Assembly (NCBI RefSeq): GCF_008271655.1
Contig: NZ_VKKX01000022.1
Coordinates: 620,001 to 684,000, forward strand
Source of the DNA: Gemmobacter caeruleus
Lineage (GTDB): Bacteria; Pseudomonadota; Alphaproteobacteria; Rhodobacterales; Rhodobacteraceae
Direction: 5' to 3'
Length of the DNA stretch: 64,000 nt
The notes below the pieces were generated by a model. The model had not been told where the DNA came from. It saw only the letters and a program-made list of their open reading frames with translations, and made no database searches. The position numbers and the translations under genes are program-made. The first letter of the stretch is position 1. Each line of letters opens with the position of its first letter. Shown here one piece after another: positions 46,163 to 55,029 of the stretch.

Positions 46163-46930
46163 ATGCCATTCGAAAAGATCACCTCCGAGAAACTGTCGCA
46201 TTCAGTGGCGAAGCAGATCGAATTGCTGATCCTGCGCGGCATCCTGCGCCCCGGCGAGCGTCTGCCCGCCGAACGGGATCTGGCCGAACGGATGGGCGTC
46301 TCGCGCCCCTCGCTGCGTGAGGCGCTCGACACGCTGGAGGGCAAGGGCCTGCTGGTGACCCGGGCCGGCGCCGGCTGTTTCGTGGCCGATGTGCTGGGCA
46401 ATGCCTTTGCGCCCGCGCTGATCGAGCTGTTCGCCGCCCATGACGAAGCGGTGCAGGATTACATCGCCTTTCGCCGCGATCTGGAGGGGCTGGCCGCCGA
46501 ACGCGCGGCGCGCCTGGGCTCGTCCACCGATCTGGAGGTCATCAACACCATCTTCACCAAGATGGAGGCCGCGCATCAGAAGCGCGACCCGAGCGACGAA
46601 GCCTCGCTCGATGCGCAGTTTCACATGGCGATCATCGAGGCCAGCCACAATGTCGTCATGCTGCACATGATGCGGTCGATGTTCGATCTGCTGAAACAGG
46701 GCGTGTTCTACAATCGGCAGATGATGTTCCGCAATCGCATGACCCGCGACATGCTGCTGGATCAGCACCGCGCCATCAACCGCGCGATCCAGACCCGCGA
46801 TTCCGTTGCGGCACGGGCGGCCACCGCCGCGCATATGGATTTCGTCGAACAGTCGCTGGCGGAACAGGCCAAGGCCGACCGGAACGAGGCCATCGCCCGG
46901 CAGCGCATCGAACACGAACGCAACCGCTAG
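46163..46930 (+). CDS. GntR-family transcriptional regulator, FadR/FCD type
   Basis: The 255-residue protein has an N-terminal winged helix (ILRPGERLPAERDLAERMGV, SRPSLREALDTLEGKGL) and a helical C-terminal FCD domain with probable metal ligands in DAQFHMAIIEASHN and DQHRAINRAI. Members such as PdhR and LldR sense carboxylic acids such as pyruvate, lactate or glycolate. The effector here cannot be told, and no obvious target operon lies next to it. A symmetric site just upstream suggests autoregulation. Confidence 0.88.
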   Translation: MPFEKITSEKLSHSVAKQIELLILRGILRPGERLPAERDLAERMGVSRPSLREALDTLEGKGLLVTRAGAGCFVADVLGNAFAPALIELFAAHDEAVQDYIAFRRDLEGLAAERAARLGSSTDLEVINTIFTKMEAAHQKRDPSDEASLDAQFHMAIIEASHNVVMLHMMRSMFDLLKQGVFYNRQMMFRNRMTRDMLLDQHRAINRAIQTRDSVAARAATAAHMDFVEQSLAEQAKADRNEAIARQRIEHERNR

Positions 46931-46949
46931 TCCCTCTGCCCAAAAGCAA

Positions 46950-46973
46950 AACCCCGGCCTGTCAGCCGGGGTT
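46950..46973. terminator. Bidirectional terminator between GntR gene and atpF
   Basis: AACCCCGGC/GCCGGGGTT with a 6-base loop sits between the convergent ends. The flanking A-rich stretch on the left gives T-rich RNA on the minus strand. Confidence 0.85.
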
Positions 46974-46999
46974 CGCCATCTTGTCACGATGTCGCGCTG

Positions 47000-47557
47000 T
47001 CAGTGCAGCTTGGTCGCCACCTGGTCGATCGCCTCGTCGATGCTGGCCGCGGCGCCTTCGGCCGCGAACTGCTTCGACAGCACGCTGGAAGCGGCGGCCA
47101 CCGCCACATCCACCGCGCGCTCGCGCACTTCGCGGATCGCGCCGGCCTCGGCCGAGGCGATACGCTCTTCCGCAGCCGCCAGACGGCGCGCGATCGAGGT
47201 CTTCAGGTCTTCCTTGGCCTGGGCCGCAGCCGCCTGCGCCTCGGATTTCGCCGCCGAAACGATACGCTCCGACTGCTCCATCATCTCTTTCGACTTGCGT
47301 TCGTAAGAGGCGAGGATCGCCTTGGCTTCCTCGCGCAGGGCTTTCGCCTCGTCGAGTTCGGCCTTGATCGCCGCCGCGCGGGCATCGAGCATCGCCCCCA
47401 GCTTGCCCGGCACCTTCATGTAGAGAAGGATGCCGACAAACAGGATGAAGGCCAGCAGCACGATGAAGTTCGTGTTGCGCAGCGAGACGAACGGACCTTC
47501 CGCCGCCAGCGCGGGACTGGCCATCAGCGCAAAAAGGATCGGGGTCAGAAGTTTCAT
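47000..47557 (-). CDS. atpF: F0F1 ATP synthase subunit b
   Basis: This 185-residue peripheral-stalk subunit has a signal-like or membrane N-terminus (about residues 5-19) and a second membrane span near residues 28-48, then a long charged coiled coil that reaches F1. It ends the Fo cluster. Together with the b' gene upstream it forms the heterodimeric stalk found in alphaproteobacteria and photosynthetic bacteria. F1 genes are not in the window and must be elsewhere. Confidence 0.95.
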   Translation of the reverse strand: MKLLTPILFALMASPALAAEGPFVSLRNTNFIVLLAFILFVGILLYMKVPGKLGAMLDARAAAIKAELDEAKALREEAKAILASYERKSKEMMEQSERIVSAAKSEAQAAAAQAKEDLKTSIARRLAAAEERIASAEAGAIREVRERAVDVAVAAASSVLSKQFAAEGAAASIDEAIDQVATKLH

Positions 47558-47561
47558 GCCC

Positions 47562-48098
47562 TTACCCTTTCAACTTCGCGGTGACGGCAGCGGTGATCCC
47601 GCGCGCATCGGCCTTGCCACCCAGGGCCGCGACGATTTCCTTCGCGGTGTCCTTGGCGACCTCGGTCACGCTTTCCAGCGCGCCGGCACGGATCTCGGCG
47701 ATACGGGCCTCCGATTCCGCGCCCTTGGCCGCGATCTCGACATCGGCCTGCGCCGTCGCCTTGTCGAGATCCGCCTGGATCTCGGCCTTGGCCTCGGCCA
47801 CGATGCGACCGGCATCCGCACGCGCCTTTTCCAGCGCGGCGTTATAGGCCTTCTCGGCGGCGACCGCCTTCTGCTTCAGCTCTTCAGCTGCCGCAAGGTC
47901 GTTGGTGATGGTGCTGCTGCGATCGGCCAGAACCGCCCCGATCCGGGGCAGGGCCACGCGCGACAGCACGAAATAGATCACGACAAGCGCGATGACGAGC
48001 CAGAAAATCTGGTTCGCCCAGGTCGAGATGTCGAGCTGCGGCATCCCGGCGGAATGACCCGCCGCGCCCGCCGCTGCCTCATGTGCTTCGGTCGCCAT
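47562..48098 (-). CDS. atpG: F0F1 ATP synthase subunit b'
   Basis: This second stalk subunit of 178 residues has one membrane span (about residues 32-48, [17 protein letters not shown]) and a long alanine-rich coiled coil. A divergent b' next to b is characteristic of alphaproteobacterial Fo operons. Symbols vary between databases (atpG, atpX, atpF2). It lies five bases upstream of atpF and 80 bases downstream of atpE. Confidence 0.93.
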   Translation of the reverse strand: MATEAHEAAAGAAGHSAGMPQLDISTWANQIFWLVIALVVIYFVLSRVALPRIGAVLADRSSTITNDLAAAEELKQKAVAAEKAYNAALEKARADAGRIVAEAKAEIQADLDKATAQADVEIAAKGAESEARIAEIRAGALESVTEVAKDTAKEIVAALGGKADARGITAAVTAKLKG

Positions 48099-48177
48099 GT
48101 TGGTTCCTCACGTCGTCAAAACCTGGCCGGGGGGACGCGACACGCCCACCCGGCCGAGAAGATGCGAAGCGTCAGGA

Positions 48178-48411
48178 TCAGACGGCGAACATCAGCAGCA
48201 GGGCGATCAGGAACGAGAAGATGCCCAGAGCTTCGGCAAAGGCGATGCCGACGAAGAGGTTGGCGGTTTGCGACGCAGCCGCCGACGGATTGCGCAGGGC
48301 GCCCGCCAGGAAGTTGCCGGCGATGTTGCCCACGCCGATGCCGGCGCCGCCCAGACCGATGGCCGCCAGGCCAGCACCGATGTATTTGCCCATGAGCGCG
48401 AGTTCGACCAT
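48178..48411 (-). CDS. atpE: F0F1 ATP synthase subunit c
   Basis: This 77-residue hairpin of two membrane helices assembles into the rotor ring. The polar loop RNPSA joins helix one (glycine-rich [14 protein letters not shown]) to helix two, which holds the ion-binding E60 in [10 protein letters not shown]. The context suits proton coupling. The gene precedes atpG and follows atpB. Confidence 0.97.
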   Translation of the reverse strand: MVELALMGKYIGAGLAAIGLGGAGIGVGNIAGNFLAGALRNPSAAASQTANLFVGIAFAEALGIFSFLIALLLMFAV

Positions 48412-48460
48412 TTGAGTTCTCCTTGGTGGAAAGTCAGATTGAAGGGTTGAGGTCCGGACC

Positions 48461-49231
48461 TTAGTGGTGGGCGCCGCCCACCGCGTCTTTCAGATAGACG
48501 CAGGTCAGAATGGTGAAGACATAGGCCTGCACGACCGCGACGAGCAGTTCCAGACCGTAGATCGCGGTCACGGCGCCCACGGCCACCGGCGAGATGACAG
48601 CCATCGAGGCAAAGCCCGCGAACACTTTCATCACCGCATGGCCCGCCATCAGGTTGCCGGCAAGACGAATGGAATGGCTGACCGGGCGCACGAAGTAGGA
48701 AATCACCTCGATCACCGCCAGCACCGGGCGCAGCGCCAGCGGCGCCGACGAAACCCAGAACATGCCGAGAAAGCCGATCCCGTTCTTGACCAGACCCAGA
48801 ATGGTCACGCCCAGGAAAACGAGCAGCGCCAGCGTCACCGTCACCGCGACATGGCTGGTGGTGGTAAAGCTCATCGGGATCAGGCCGAGCAGGTTCGAGA
48901 ACAGGATGAACAGGAACAGCGTCATGACATAGGGGAAGTATTTCACCCCGTCATGGCCCGTCACGTCCTCGACCATCTTGTAGATGAAGCCATAGATCAT
49001 TTCGCCCATGGATTGCAGGCGGGTCGGGATCACGGCACGCCCGCGCGAACCCAGCACCATCAGCGCGATGATCGCCAGAACCGCGACGGCCATCCAGACC
49101 GTGACATTGGTGATCTCATACCACTTGATGTTCGACGTGCAGTCGGCATGCGCGGCATCGCAGAAGAACCGCTTCACGATGAACTGGTCCATCGGGTGAA
49201 TAGCAAAACCGGTCTCGGCCACGTCTGTCAT
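48461..49231 (-). CDS. atpB: F0F1 ATP synthase subunit a
   Basis: This 256-residue inner-membrane protein forms the proton half-channels. It has about six membrane segments and the essential arginine in [14 protein letters not shown]. The start overlaps the atpI stop by four bases (ATGA). It sits upstream of atpE in the usual Fo order. Confidence 0.96.
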   Translation of the reverse strand: MTDVAETGFAIHPMDQFIVKRFFCDAAHADCTSNIKWYEITNVTVWMAVAVLAIIALMVLGSRGRAVIPTRLQSMGEMIYGFIYKMVEDVTGHDGVKYFPYVMTLFLFILFSNLLGLIPMSFTTTSHVAVTVTLALLVFLGVTILGLVKNGIGFLGMFWVSSAPLALRPVLAVIEVISYFVRPVSHSIRLAGNLMAGHAVMKVFAGFASMAVISPVAVGAVTAIYGLELLVAVVQAYVFTILTCVYLKDAVGGAHH

Positions 49232-49578
49232 CCTTCGGTTCCGGCGGAGCGCTCCGCCTCGATCTGTGCCTTCTGCGCCCGCATCTGGCGTTCCTGCAAG
49301 TCACGGGCGGTGCCGATGACGGTGCGGATGCCAGCCGCGAAGCCAAACAGGATGAAGAGGATCAGCAGGATGGGCTTGGTGCCGAACAGATAGTCCAGCC
49401 CGTATCCGATACTGCCCCCGATCAGAATGCCCGAGGTCAGTTCGATCACCATCCGCCAGGCCACTTCCGCCTGCGAAAAATCCTTGCCTGTGCCGGCGGG
49501 TTTGGCCGCGGCCCCCTTCGCCTCGGACAGGCGCGCCTCAAGGGCGCGCAGCCGGTCGGCATCGGGTTCTTGCGCCAT
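49228..49578 (-). CDS. atpI: AtpI, ATP synthase assembly protein
   Basis: This 116-residue protein has two membrane segments (about residues 44-60 and 68-87) and is the first gene of the Fo operon, the usual place of atpI. AtpI helps assemble the c-ring and is not part of the finished enzyme. GTG six bases upstream is an alternative start; the ATG is preferred because GAGGGG lies eight bases before it. Confidence 0.9.
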   Translation of the reverse strand: MAQEPDADRLRALEARLSEAKGAAAKPAGTGKDFSQAEVAWRMVIELTSGILIGGSIGYGLDYLFGTKPILLILFILFGFAAGIRTVIGTARDLQERQMRAQKAQIEAERSAGTEG

Positions 49579-49705
49579 GGTCACGCCCCCTCAACAGTCG
49601 CCGCGAACCTACGCAGCCCACCGGCCCGAGTCAAGCACGGCATCACCGCGCAACATACTGATATATCGAGACTTCCTAAAATTCTCCGCACGCCGGAACC
49701 CCTGT

Positions 49706-49750
49706 TTGCGCTGTCACGCCCCCGTGAGGCATATTCAACCCGACGGTTGA
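49706..49750 (+). promoter_or_regulatory. Promoter with overlapping inverted repeat upstream of arsR-type gene
   Basis: TTGCGC (49706-49711) and CATATT (49730-49735), 18 bases apart, resemble -35 and -10 boxes. The inverted repeat TCAACC-CGAC-GGTTGA (49735-49750) directly overlaps the -10/start region, as expected for an autorepressing ArsR protein. The rest of the 49579-49782 gap also holds the atpI promoter, which I cannot place. Confidence 0.5.
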
Positions 49751-49782
49751 CGAAACCCAGCCCCGCAGGCCAGTAACGACAG

Positions 49783-50157
49783 ATGACCTCCACTGCTGAC
49801 CGCCTCTCCGCCATCTTCGCCGCCCTCGCCGATCCCACACGGCGGGCCATCCTGGGCATGTTGCTCGAGGATGACATGGCAGTGACCGATGTGGCGGAAC
49901 CCTTCGCCATGTCACTGGCGGCGGTGTCGAAACATCTCCAGACCCTCGCCGAGGCGGGTCTCATCAGCCGCGAGAAACGCGGCCGCGTGATCTGGTGCAA
50001 GCTGGAGCCCGACGCGCTGCGCGCCGCCTCGGTCTGGATGCAGGGCTTCGGCCAGTTTGACCCGGTCGATCTCGATGCGCTGGAACGCTTTCTGGAAACC
50101 GAATTGCAGCAAGACACCCTTGCCGGACCGATCCACGAGGACCCCGCCGAAGATTGA
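49783..50157 (+). CDS. ArsR-family transcriptional regulator
   Basis: The 124-residue protein has the winged-helix fold of ArsR/SmtB repressors, with the recognition helix in AMSLAAVSKHLQTLAEAGLI. The metal-binding cysteine motif (ELCVCD type) is missing; the equivalent region reads DMAVTDVAEPF and only one cysteine occurs, so metal sensing is unlikely. A symmetric site overlaps its presumed promoter. The stop codon falls inside the composite repeat that follows. The target beyond itself is unknown. Confidence 0.88.
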   Translation: MTSTADRLSAIFAALADPTRRAILGMLLEDDMAVTDVAEPFAMSLAAVSKHLQTLAEAGLISREKRGRVIWCKLEPDALRAASVWMQGFGQFDPVDLDALERFLETELQQDTLAGPIHEDPAED

Positions 50158-50333
50158 GTATTTGGGCAAGGAGCAAGACAGCAGACCGCCCGCTCTCCCC
50201 TTTGCTTCTTGCCCAAATACTCAATGCCGCCCCTACCGCCCGCGACCGGCCCGGATGTCGGACTGCATGGAACGCCGGCCATGGCAATGCCGCCCGACGA
50301 AGGCCCCGCCGGGGCCCGAGAAGGGCGGCCCCC
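50153..50333. repeat. Composite hairpin repeat, copy 2
   Basis: Same two modules as at 42446-42658: stem ATTGAGTATTTGGGCAAG (50153-50177 with 50201-50225) and the CCATGGCAATGCCGCCCG nested hairpin (50279-50333, GCCGCCC/GGGCGGC with inner GGCCCC/GGGGCC). The spacer between modules is unrelated in sequence. It lies between the convergent ArsR and matB genes and includes the ArsR stop. Confidence 0.85.
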
Positions 50334-50343
50334 CCTCGTCGGA

Positions 50344-51852
50344 TCAGGCGGTGAACCAGGTGCGATAGCGGTCACGCAGCAGGTTCTTCTGGACCTTGCC
50401 CATGGTGTTGCGCGGCAATTCGGCCACCACCACCGCAGCCTTGGGCTGCTTGAACCGCGCCAGCTGGTCACGGATCGCCGCCAACGCGGCCTCGGGCGCC
50501 AGCGCCACACCGGGCCGGGCGACCAGAACGGCAAACACCGCCTCGCCGAAATCGGGATGCGGCAGACCGATCACCGCGCTTTCCAGCACTCCCGGCACCT
50601 CGTCCAGCAGCAGTTCCACCTCTTTGGGGTAGATGTTGAACCCGCCCGAGATCACCAGATCCTTGGCGCGTCCGACGATGGTCACATAGCCGTCCGCATC
50701 GACGAAACCCAGATCGCCGGTGATGAACCAGCCATCCTCGCGCAGTTCCTCGCGCGTTTTGTCCGGCATCTGCCAATAGCCCTTGAACACATTGGGCCCG
50801 CGCACTTCGATCACGCCAACCTCGCCCGGTGCGACCTCGGCGCCATCCTGCATCACGCGCAATTCCACCCCCGGCAGCGGGCGCCCCACGGTTCCGGCGC
50901 GGCGTTCGCCCTCATAGGGGTTGGAGGTGTTCATGTTGGTTTCAGTCATCCCGTAGCGTTCCAGGATGCGATGCCCGGTCCGCGCCTCGAAATCGCGATG
51001 CGTCTCGGCCAGAAGCGGCGCGGAGCCGGAGATGAACAGCCGCATATGCCCGACCAGATCGCGGGTAAAGCGCGCATCGTCCAGCAGCCTTGTATAGAAG
51101 GTGGGCACCCCCATCATCGTGGTGGCCTGCGGCAGCAGGCGCAGCACCACTTCCTGGTCAAAGCCGGGCAAAAAGATCATCCGCCCGCCGGTCAGCATCA
51201 CCAGGTTGGAGGCGACGAAAAGCCCGTGGGTGTGAAAGATCGGCAGGGCATGCAGCAGCACATCGCGATCGCTAAATCGCCAGGCCTCGCGCAGCACCTC
51301 GGTATTCGACAGAAGGTTGCCATGGGTCAGCATCGCGCCCTTGGACCGCCCGGTCGTGCCCGAAGTATAGAGAAAGGCCGCCAGATCCTCCGGCCCGCGC
51401 GGGGCGGGCGTGATCGTCTCGGGCTGGCCTTGGGCGGCGGCGCGCAGGCTGCCGCTGCCATCGGCGTTCAGCGTCAGCACCCGCGCGCCATGCCGCTCCG
51501 CCACCGGCTGCAAGCCCGGCCGCGCGCCTTCATCGCAGAGAAAGACGCGCGGGGTGGCATTGCCGAGGAAATAATCCACCTCCGCCGCCGTATAGGCGGT
51601 GTTCAGCGGCAGGAAGATCGCGCCAAGCGCGACCGCCGCGCCATAGGCCGCCAGCGCCTCGGGGCTCTTGGCGACCTGCACCGCGATCCGGTCCCCCACG
51701 CCCAGCCCCGCCGCACGCAGCGCATGGGCCTGGCGCGCGACCAGTGCCAGAAAGGCGCGGCCCGTCATGGTCGCGCCGTCGGGCAGGATCAGAAAGGCAT
51801 CGTCGCGCGCGCCAAGCGGGGCGAACAGGGCATCGAACAGGGTATTGGTCAT
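50344..51852 (-). CDS. matB: Malonyl-CoA synthetase (MatB-like)
   Basis: This 502-residue adenylate-forming enzyme has the acyl-CoA synthetase motifs YTSGTTGRSKGAML, YGMTETNM and the C-terminal GGFNIYPKEVE region with the catalytic lysine in RNTMGKVQK. It most resembles malonyl-CoA synthetases, which make malonyl-CoA from malonate; the LNTAYTAAEVDYFL and ERYGMTETNMNTSNPYEGER segments are typical of MatB. Another short dicarboxylate cannot be excluded. No matA or matC gene is adjacent. The start MTNTLFDAL follows GGGAG. Confidence 0.85.
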   Translation of the reverse strand: MTNTLFDALFAPLGARDDAFLILPDGATMTGRAFLALVARQAHALRAAGLGVGDRIAVQVAKSPEALAAYGAAVALGAIFLPLNTAYTAAEVDYFLGNATPRVFLCDEGARPGLQPVAERHGARVLTLNADGSGSLRAAAQGQPETITPAPRGPEDLAAFLYTSGTTGRSKGAMLTHGNLLSNTEVLREAWRFSDRDVLLHALPIFHTHGLFVASNLVMLTGGRMIFLPGFDQEVVLRLLPQATTMMGVPTFYTRLLDDARFTRDLVGHMRLFISGSAPLLAETHRDFEARTGHRILERYGMTETNMNTSNPYEGERRAGTVGRPLPGVELRVMQDGAEVAPGEVGVIEVRGPNVFKGYWQMPDKTREELREDGWFITGDLGFVDADGYVTIVGRAKDLVISGGFNIYPKEVELLLDEVPGVLESAVIGLPHPDFGEAVFAVLVARPGVALAPEAALAAIRDQLARFKQPKAAVVVAELPRNTMGKVQKNLLRDRYRTWFTA

Positions 51853-52057
51853 GGCGGGCTCCCTCGGTTGCGGTCTTCCTGCCATGGCGGCGCCCGCCGG
51901 CTCAAGCCTTGCCGGGCGGGCGTTGCCAGAAAAGCCGCGAAAGCATCCCGCCCCGGGCACCTTGGCGCCGCATTTTCGCCCAGCTTCATCGCGAGATTGG
52001 GGTCATCGCCCTCTGGCAGGAGGGCATCACCCACCGACCTGACCGGGAGACAGGACA

Positions 52058-52222
52058 ATGACCTTCGTGACCCGCCTGCTGGAAAAATTCCGCGCCCCCG
52101 CCGCCACTGCGGAAGCCGAAGATGACATCTTTTCGGTGCGGCTGCGCAAGATGCAGGGCCGCGCCCGCCTTGCGCCGCAAAGCACGCCGTTCAAACACTC
52201 CCGGCTGCACCCGGCAGTCTGA
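52058..52222 (+). CDS. Small uncharacterised protein (54 aa)
   Basis: A 54-codon frame begins MTFVTRLLEKFRAP with GGGAG about nine bases upstream of the ATG. The product has an amphipathic N-terminus (VTRLLEKF), an acidic middle and a basic C-terminal half (RLRKMQGRARLAP). I do not recognise the family. It is divergent from matB and its last 32 bases overlap the 3' end of mipZ on the other strand. The reading frame and ribosome-binding site support it, but conservation must decide. Confidence 0.5.
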   Translation: MTFVTRLLEKFRAPAATAEAEDDIFSVRLRKMQGRARLAPQSTPFKHSRLHPAV

Positions 52223-53000
52223 GTTCGGTCATCAGGTCGCGCAGTTCCTGGCGCGCCGCGATGTTCGACATATTGAGCTGTTCGACCCCGGCATCCTTGA
52301 GGTCGAGCAGCGTCAGCCCCCGGGGGAACAATTCGCGAAAGATCACGCGTTCGGTAAAGCCGGGCGCCACGCGAAAGCCGATGCGGCGCGACAGTTCCTC
52401 CAGCGCGGCCCCCACCTTTTTCTTGTTGTGCATCTGCTGCGCCCCGAGCCGGTTGCGCAGCACGATCCAGTCGATCGGCTTCAGCCCGGCCTGCGCCCGC
52501 GCCTGCCGCGCCGCCCAGACCATTTCCGAATAGATCGACGGTCCCTTGACCTTGCCGGTCTCCGGGTCGATCCGGGCCAGCAGGTCGAAATCCACGAAAC
52601 TGTCATTCAGCGGCGTGATCAGCGTATCGGCCAGGCTATGCGCAACCTGGCTCAGCCTTGTATGCGAGCCGGGGCAGTCGATGATGATGAAATCGCTGAC
52701 CGGCTCCAGCGCGGCGACAGCGGCCGAGAGACGGTGATCAAAGGCGTTTTCGCCGGCGGGCAGCTGGGCCGGGTCCACCTCGGGCAATTCGCGGTAATCG
52801 GGGCTGGGCAGCTGCTTGTCGTTGCGGGCCATCCAGGCGCGGCGATTCTCCACATAGCGGCCAAAGCTGCGCTGCCGCAGATCGAGATCCAGCGCGCCCA
52901 CCCGATGCCCCATGCGCGCCAGCGCCGTCGCCACATGCATGGAGGTGGTGGATTTCCCCGAACCGCCCTTTTCGTTGCCGACAACGATGATATGCGCCAT
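52191..53000 (-). CDS. mipZ: MipZ, division-plane positioning ATPase
   Basis: MipZ forms a gradient from ParB at the poles and blocks FtsZ assembly away from midcell in alphaproteobacteria. The 269-residue product is a ParA/MinD-type ATPase with deviant Walker A EKGGSGKSTTS, the family segment VGALDLDLRQRSFGRYVENR, and IIIDCPGSHTRLSQ as Walker B region. The start MAHIIVVGNEK is well placed before the P-loop. ParA/ParB themselves are not in the window. Confidence 0.92.
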   Translation of the reverse strand: MAHIIVVGNEKGGSGKSTTSMHVATALARMGHRVGALDLDLRQRSFGRYVENRRAWMARNDKQLPSPDYRELPEVDPAQLPAGENAFDHRLSAAVAALEPVSDFIIIDCPGSHTRLSQVAHSLADTLITPLNDSFVDFDLLARIDPETGKVKGPSIYSEMVWAARQARAQAGLKPIDWIVLRNRLGAQQMHNKKKVGAALEELSRRIGFRVAPGFTERVIFRELFPRGLTLLDLKDAGVEQLNMSNIAARQELRDLMTELRLPGAAGSV

Positions 53001-53114
53001 GGCGGCCGCCCCTTCTTCGGTCTTGCTCTTGCGCGCCTTCATATGCGCTGCGCCTGCCAGAGGGAAGCGGGAAGCCGCCGATCCGGGCCTTTGCAAACTC
53101 GGGCAGGCACCTGC

Positions 53115-54041
53115 TCAGTCGAAAAAATCCTCGTCCAGTTTCTTGAGATGCAGAGTTTCCGCGATCCGACATCCGATATCGTAGCGGATCATCAGACGCG
53201 CCAGTTGTGCGCCATCGACAAGAACGATGCGCTTGCTGAGGAACGAGGCAGTCTCATGTGCGGCTGCGGAAAAGCCGGATGTCGTGACGAACAAGCCCTT
53301 GTTCGCCTTGTGGCGATCCAGACTCCCGAAAAAGTCTCGGATCGCAGCGGAACCGACCGTGTTCCCCGGCCCGAACCGCTTGGCCTGAATATATACTCGA
53401 TCCAGCCCGAGGGGATCCTGATCGACGACGCCATCAACGCCGTCATCGCCACTGCGCCCTAGCGCGCGCCCCGCATCCTCGGCAGTGCCGCCATACCCCA
53501 TGGCAAGCATCAATCGGACAATTAGATATTCGAAAAATGCCGGTGGCGCGGCACGGACGCGCTCCAGAAGCTCTTGGGCAAGCGCCTCCTCGATTTCGCG
53601 ATGCGCGTCCCGCATGACTTCGTCCGGGGTTTGCCCCGGAGATACAGCGGCCGGCAATTGCGAAGTGGACAGATCCCCGAGCGACCCGCGCGTGCCCTCT
53701 CGTCCGACAAAATCCCTAAAAGGCTCGAACTGCACAAGAAATGCGTTATCTATTCTCGGCAATTGCTGATCCAGGACGGACTTGCCGGATGCCGTCAGCC
53801 GAAAATACCCGCGGCGGCTGATCTCCAAAAGGCCCGCCTTGACCAAATAGGTCTTGGCCCAATGCACGCGGTTCGACAGGACGCCTTGCCGCCCCGAAGG
53901 CAAGAGCTTTGTTCGCGCCTCGTCATCCAGTTCAAGTTGGTCAGCGATCTTGCTGACGACCTCACCGATGCGAACTTCACCCTGTTGCGCGGAGCGGAGA
54001 ACCGGCAGCATCAAGCTCTGATAATCCGGGATAGTGGTCAC
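53115..54041 (-). CDS. mrr: Mrr-type restriction endonuclease
   Basis: The 308-residue protein has an N-terminal Mrr winged-helix-like domain (residues 1-95, LPSGRQGVLSNRVHWAKTYL) and a C-terminal PD-(D/E)xK nuclease domain with D203 and the QAK at 219-221 (GDDGVDGVVD, YIQAKRFG). Mrr enzymes cut DNA carrying foreign methylation. No methyltransferase is adjacent, as expected for a type IV system. GTG is the start, five bases after GGAGG. Its bases look less GC-rich than the neighbours, suggesting horizontal acquisition. Confidence 0.88.
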   Translation of the reverse strand: MTTIPDYQSLMLPVLRSAQQGEVRIGEVVSKIADQLELDDEARTKLLPSGRQGVLSNRVHWAKTYLVKAGLLEISRRGYFRLTASGKSVLDQQLPRIDNAFLVQFEPFRDFVGREGTRGSLGDLSTSQLPAAVSPGQTPDEVMRDAHREIEEALAQELLERVRAAPPAFFEYLIVRLMLAMGYGGTAEDAGRALGRSGDDGVDGVVDQDPLGLDRVYIQAKRFGPGNTVGSAAIRDFFGSLDRHKANKGLFVTTSGFSAAAHETASFLSKRIVLVDGAQLARLMIRYDIGCRIAETLHLKKLDEDFFD

Positions 54042-54140
54042 ACCGCCTCCTTAAGCAAAACCATGGCCTGATATTTCTGGCGCGGACAGGTCGCCTCCGC
54101 AAGCGCGGACAAGATCGGTGCTGCCTTGGCGCGCACAAAC

Positions 54141-54169
54141 AAAAAGCCCCGCACGGGGGCGGGGCTTTT
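54141..54169 (-). terminator. Terminator of rpmE
   Basis: GCCCCGC/GCGGGGC stem extended by AAAA/TTTT, loop of six, with a T-run on the minus strand, 20 bases past the rpmE stop. Confidence 0.92.
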
Positions 54170-54189
54170 CGCAACATTCGCGGCAGGGA

Positions 54190-54411
54190 TCAGAAGCCCA
54201 GGCCGGCGTATTTGTTCTTGAACTTCGACACGCGGCCGCCGGTATCCATCAGCTTGGCGGTCTGGCCGGTCCAGGCCGGATGCGAAAGCGGGTCGATGTC
54301 GAGCGACATCGTGTCGCCTTCCTTGCCCCAGGTGGTGCGGGTGCGGAAGGTGGTGCCGTCGGTCATCTTCACTTCGATGAAGTGATAGTCGGGGTGGATG
54401 CCCTGTTTCAT
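54190..54411 (-). CDS. rpmE: 50S ribosomal protein L31
   Basis: This 73-residue protein begins [19 protein letters not shown], the L31 signature. No cysteine is present, so it is the form without the zinc ribbon (C-minus), which does not depend on zinc. The next gene upstream is rplS; the pair probably shares a transcript that ends at the terminator just downstream. An in-frame ATG five codons earlier is less likely because of the spacing to AGGATT. Confidence 0.97.
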   Translation of the reverse strand: MKQGIHPDYHFIEVKMTDGTTFRTRTTWGKEGDTMSLDIDPLSHPAWTGQTAKLMDTGGRVSKFKNKYAGLGF

Positions 54412-54422
54412 GGCGCCAATCC

Positions 54423-54797
54423 TCACTCAGCTTTTTCTTTGTAGTTGGTGACTTCGGCGATACGGGCCGATTTGCCGCGACGGGCGCGGAGGTAGTACAG
54501 CTTGGCGCGGCGCACGCGGCCACGACGCACGACCTCGATCGAATCGATGTTGGTCGAATAGAGCGGGAACACACGTTCCACACCTTCGCCGAAGGAGATC
54601 TTGCGCACGGTGAACGAGGCGGAGATGGTCATGCCGCCCTTGCGGCCGATGCACACGCCTTCGTAGTTCTGCACGCGCGACCGGGTGCCTTCGGTCACTT
54701 TGAAGCCGACGCGGATGGTGTCGCCGGCCTTGAAATCCGGGATCTTCTTGCCGAGGGCGGCGATTTGCTCGGCCTCGAGTTGTGCGATCAGGTTCAT
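54423..54797 (-). CDS. rplS: 50S ribosomal protein L19
   Basis: This 124-residue protein begins [13 protein letters not shown] and contains the L19 motifs [22 protein letters not shown] and [17 protein letters not shown]19 sits at the 30S-50S interface. The start is favoured by GGAG about six bases upstream; ATG four codons earlier is unlikely. It is 232 bases from the upstream acetyltransferase gene, and that gap contains inverted repeats that may control it. Confidence 0.97.
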   Translation of the reverse strand: MNLIAQLEAEQIAALGKKIPDFKAGDTIRVGFKVTEGTRSRVQNYEGVCIGRKGGMTISASFTVRKISFGEGVERVFPLYSTNIDSIEVVRRGRVRRAKLYYLRARRGKSARIAEVTNYKEKAE

Positions 54798-54813
54798 CGC
54801 TGTCTCCATGACT

Positions 54814-54966
54814 GCCTGCGGTGATCCGCAGAGGTGATGTCGTGCCAGAGCTCCTGGTCTTCGATCGGGTCCGCGGTTTGGCCGCGCCCGCCGGAGGTGA
54901 ACCGACGCTTTGCTTGTGCCGCCCCCATGTTGTCGGCCCGGCGAAGCGGACAGGCCCGGCATGGGG
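54814..54966 (-). promoter_or_regulatory. Possible structured leader upstream of rplS
   Basis: In the 232-base gap before rplS are CTGCGG/CCGCAG with a 4-base loop at 54816-54831, close to the start, and CCCCATG/CATGGGG at 54923-54929 and 54960-54966. These could form a leader structure, but they may be chance repeats in GC-rich DNA. No promoter is clear. Confidence 0.3.
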
Positions 54967-55029
54967 AATCGGGTCCGACGGGCAAGAATGCCCCGGACTG
55001 CGCGCGTATAGGGGGAAGGTGGGTTCCGG

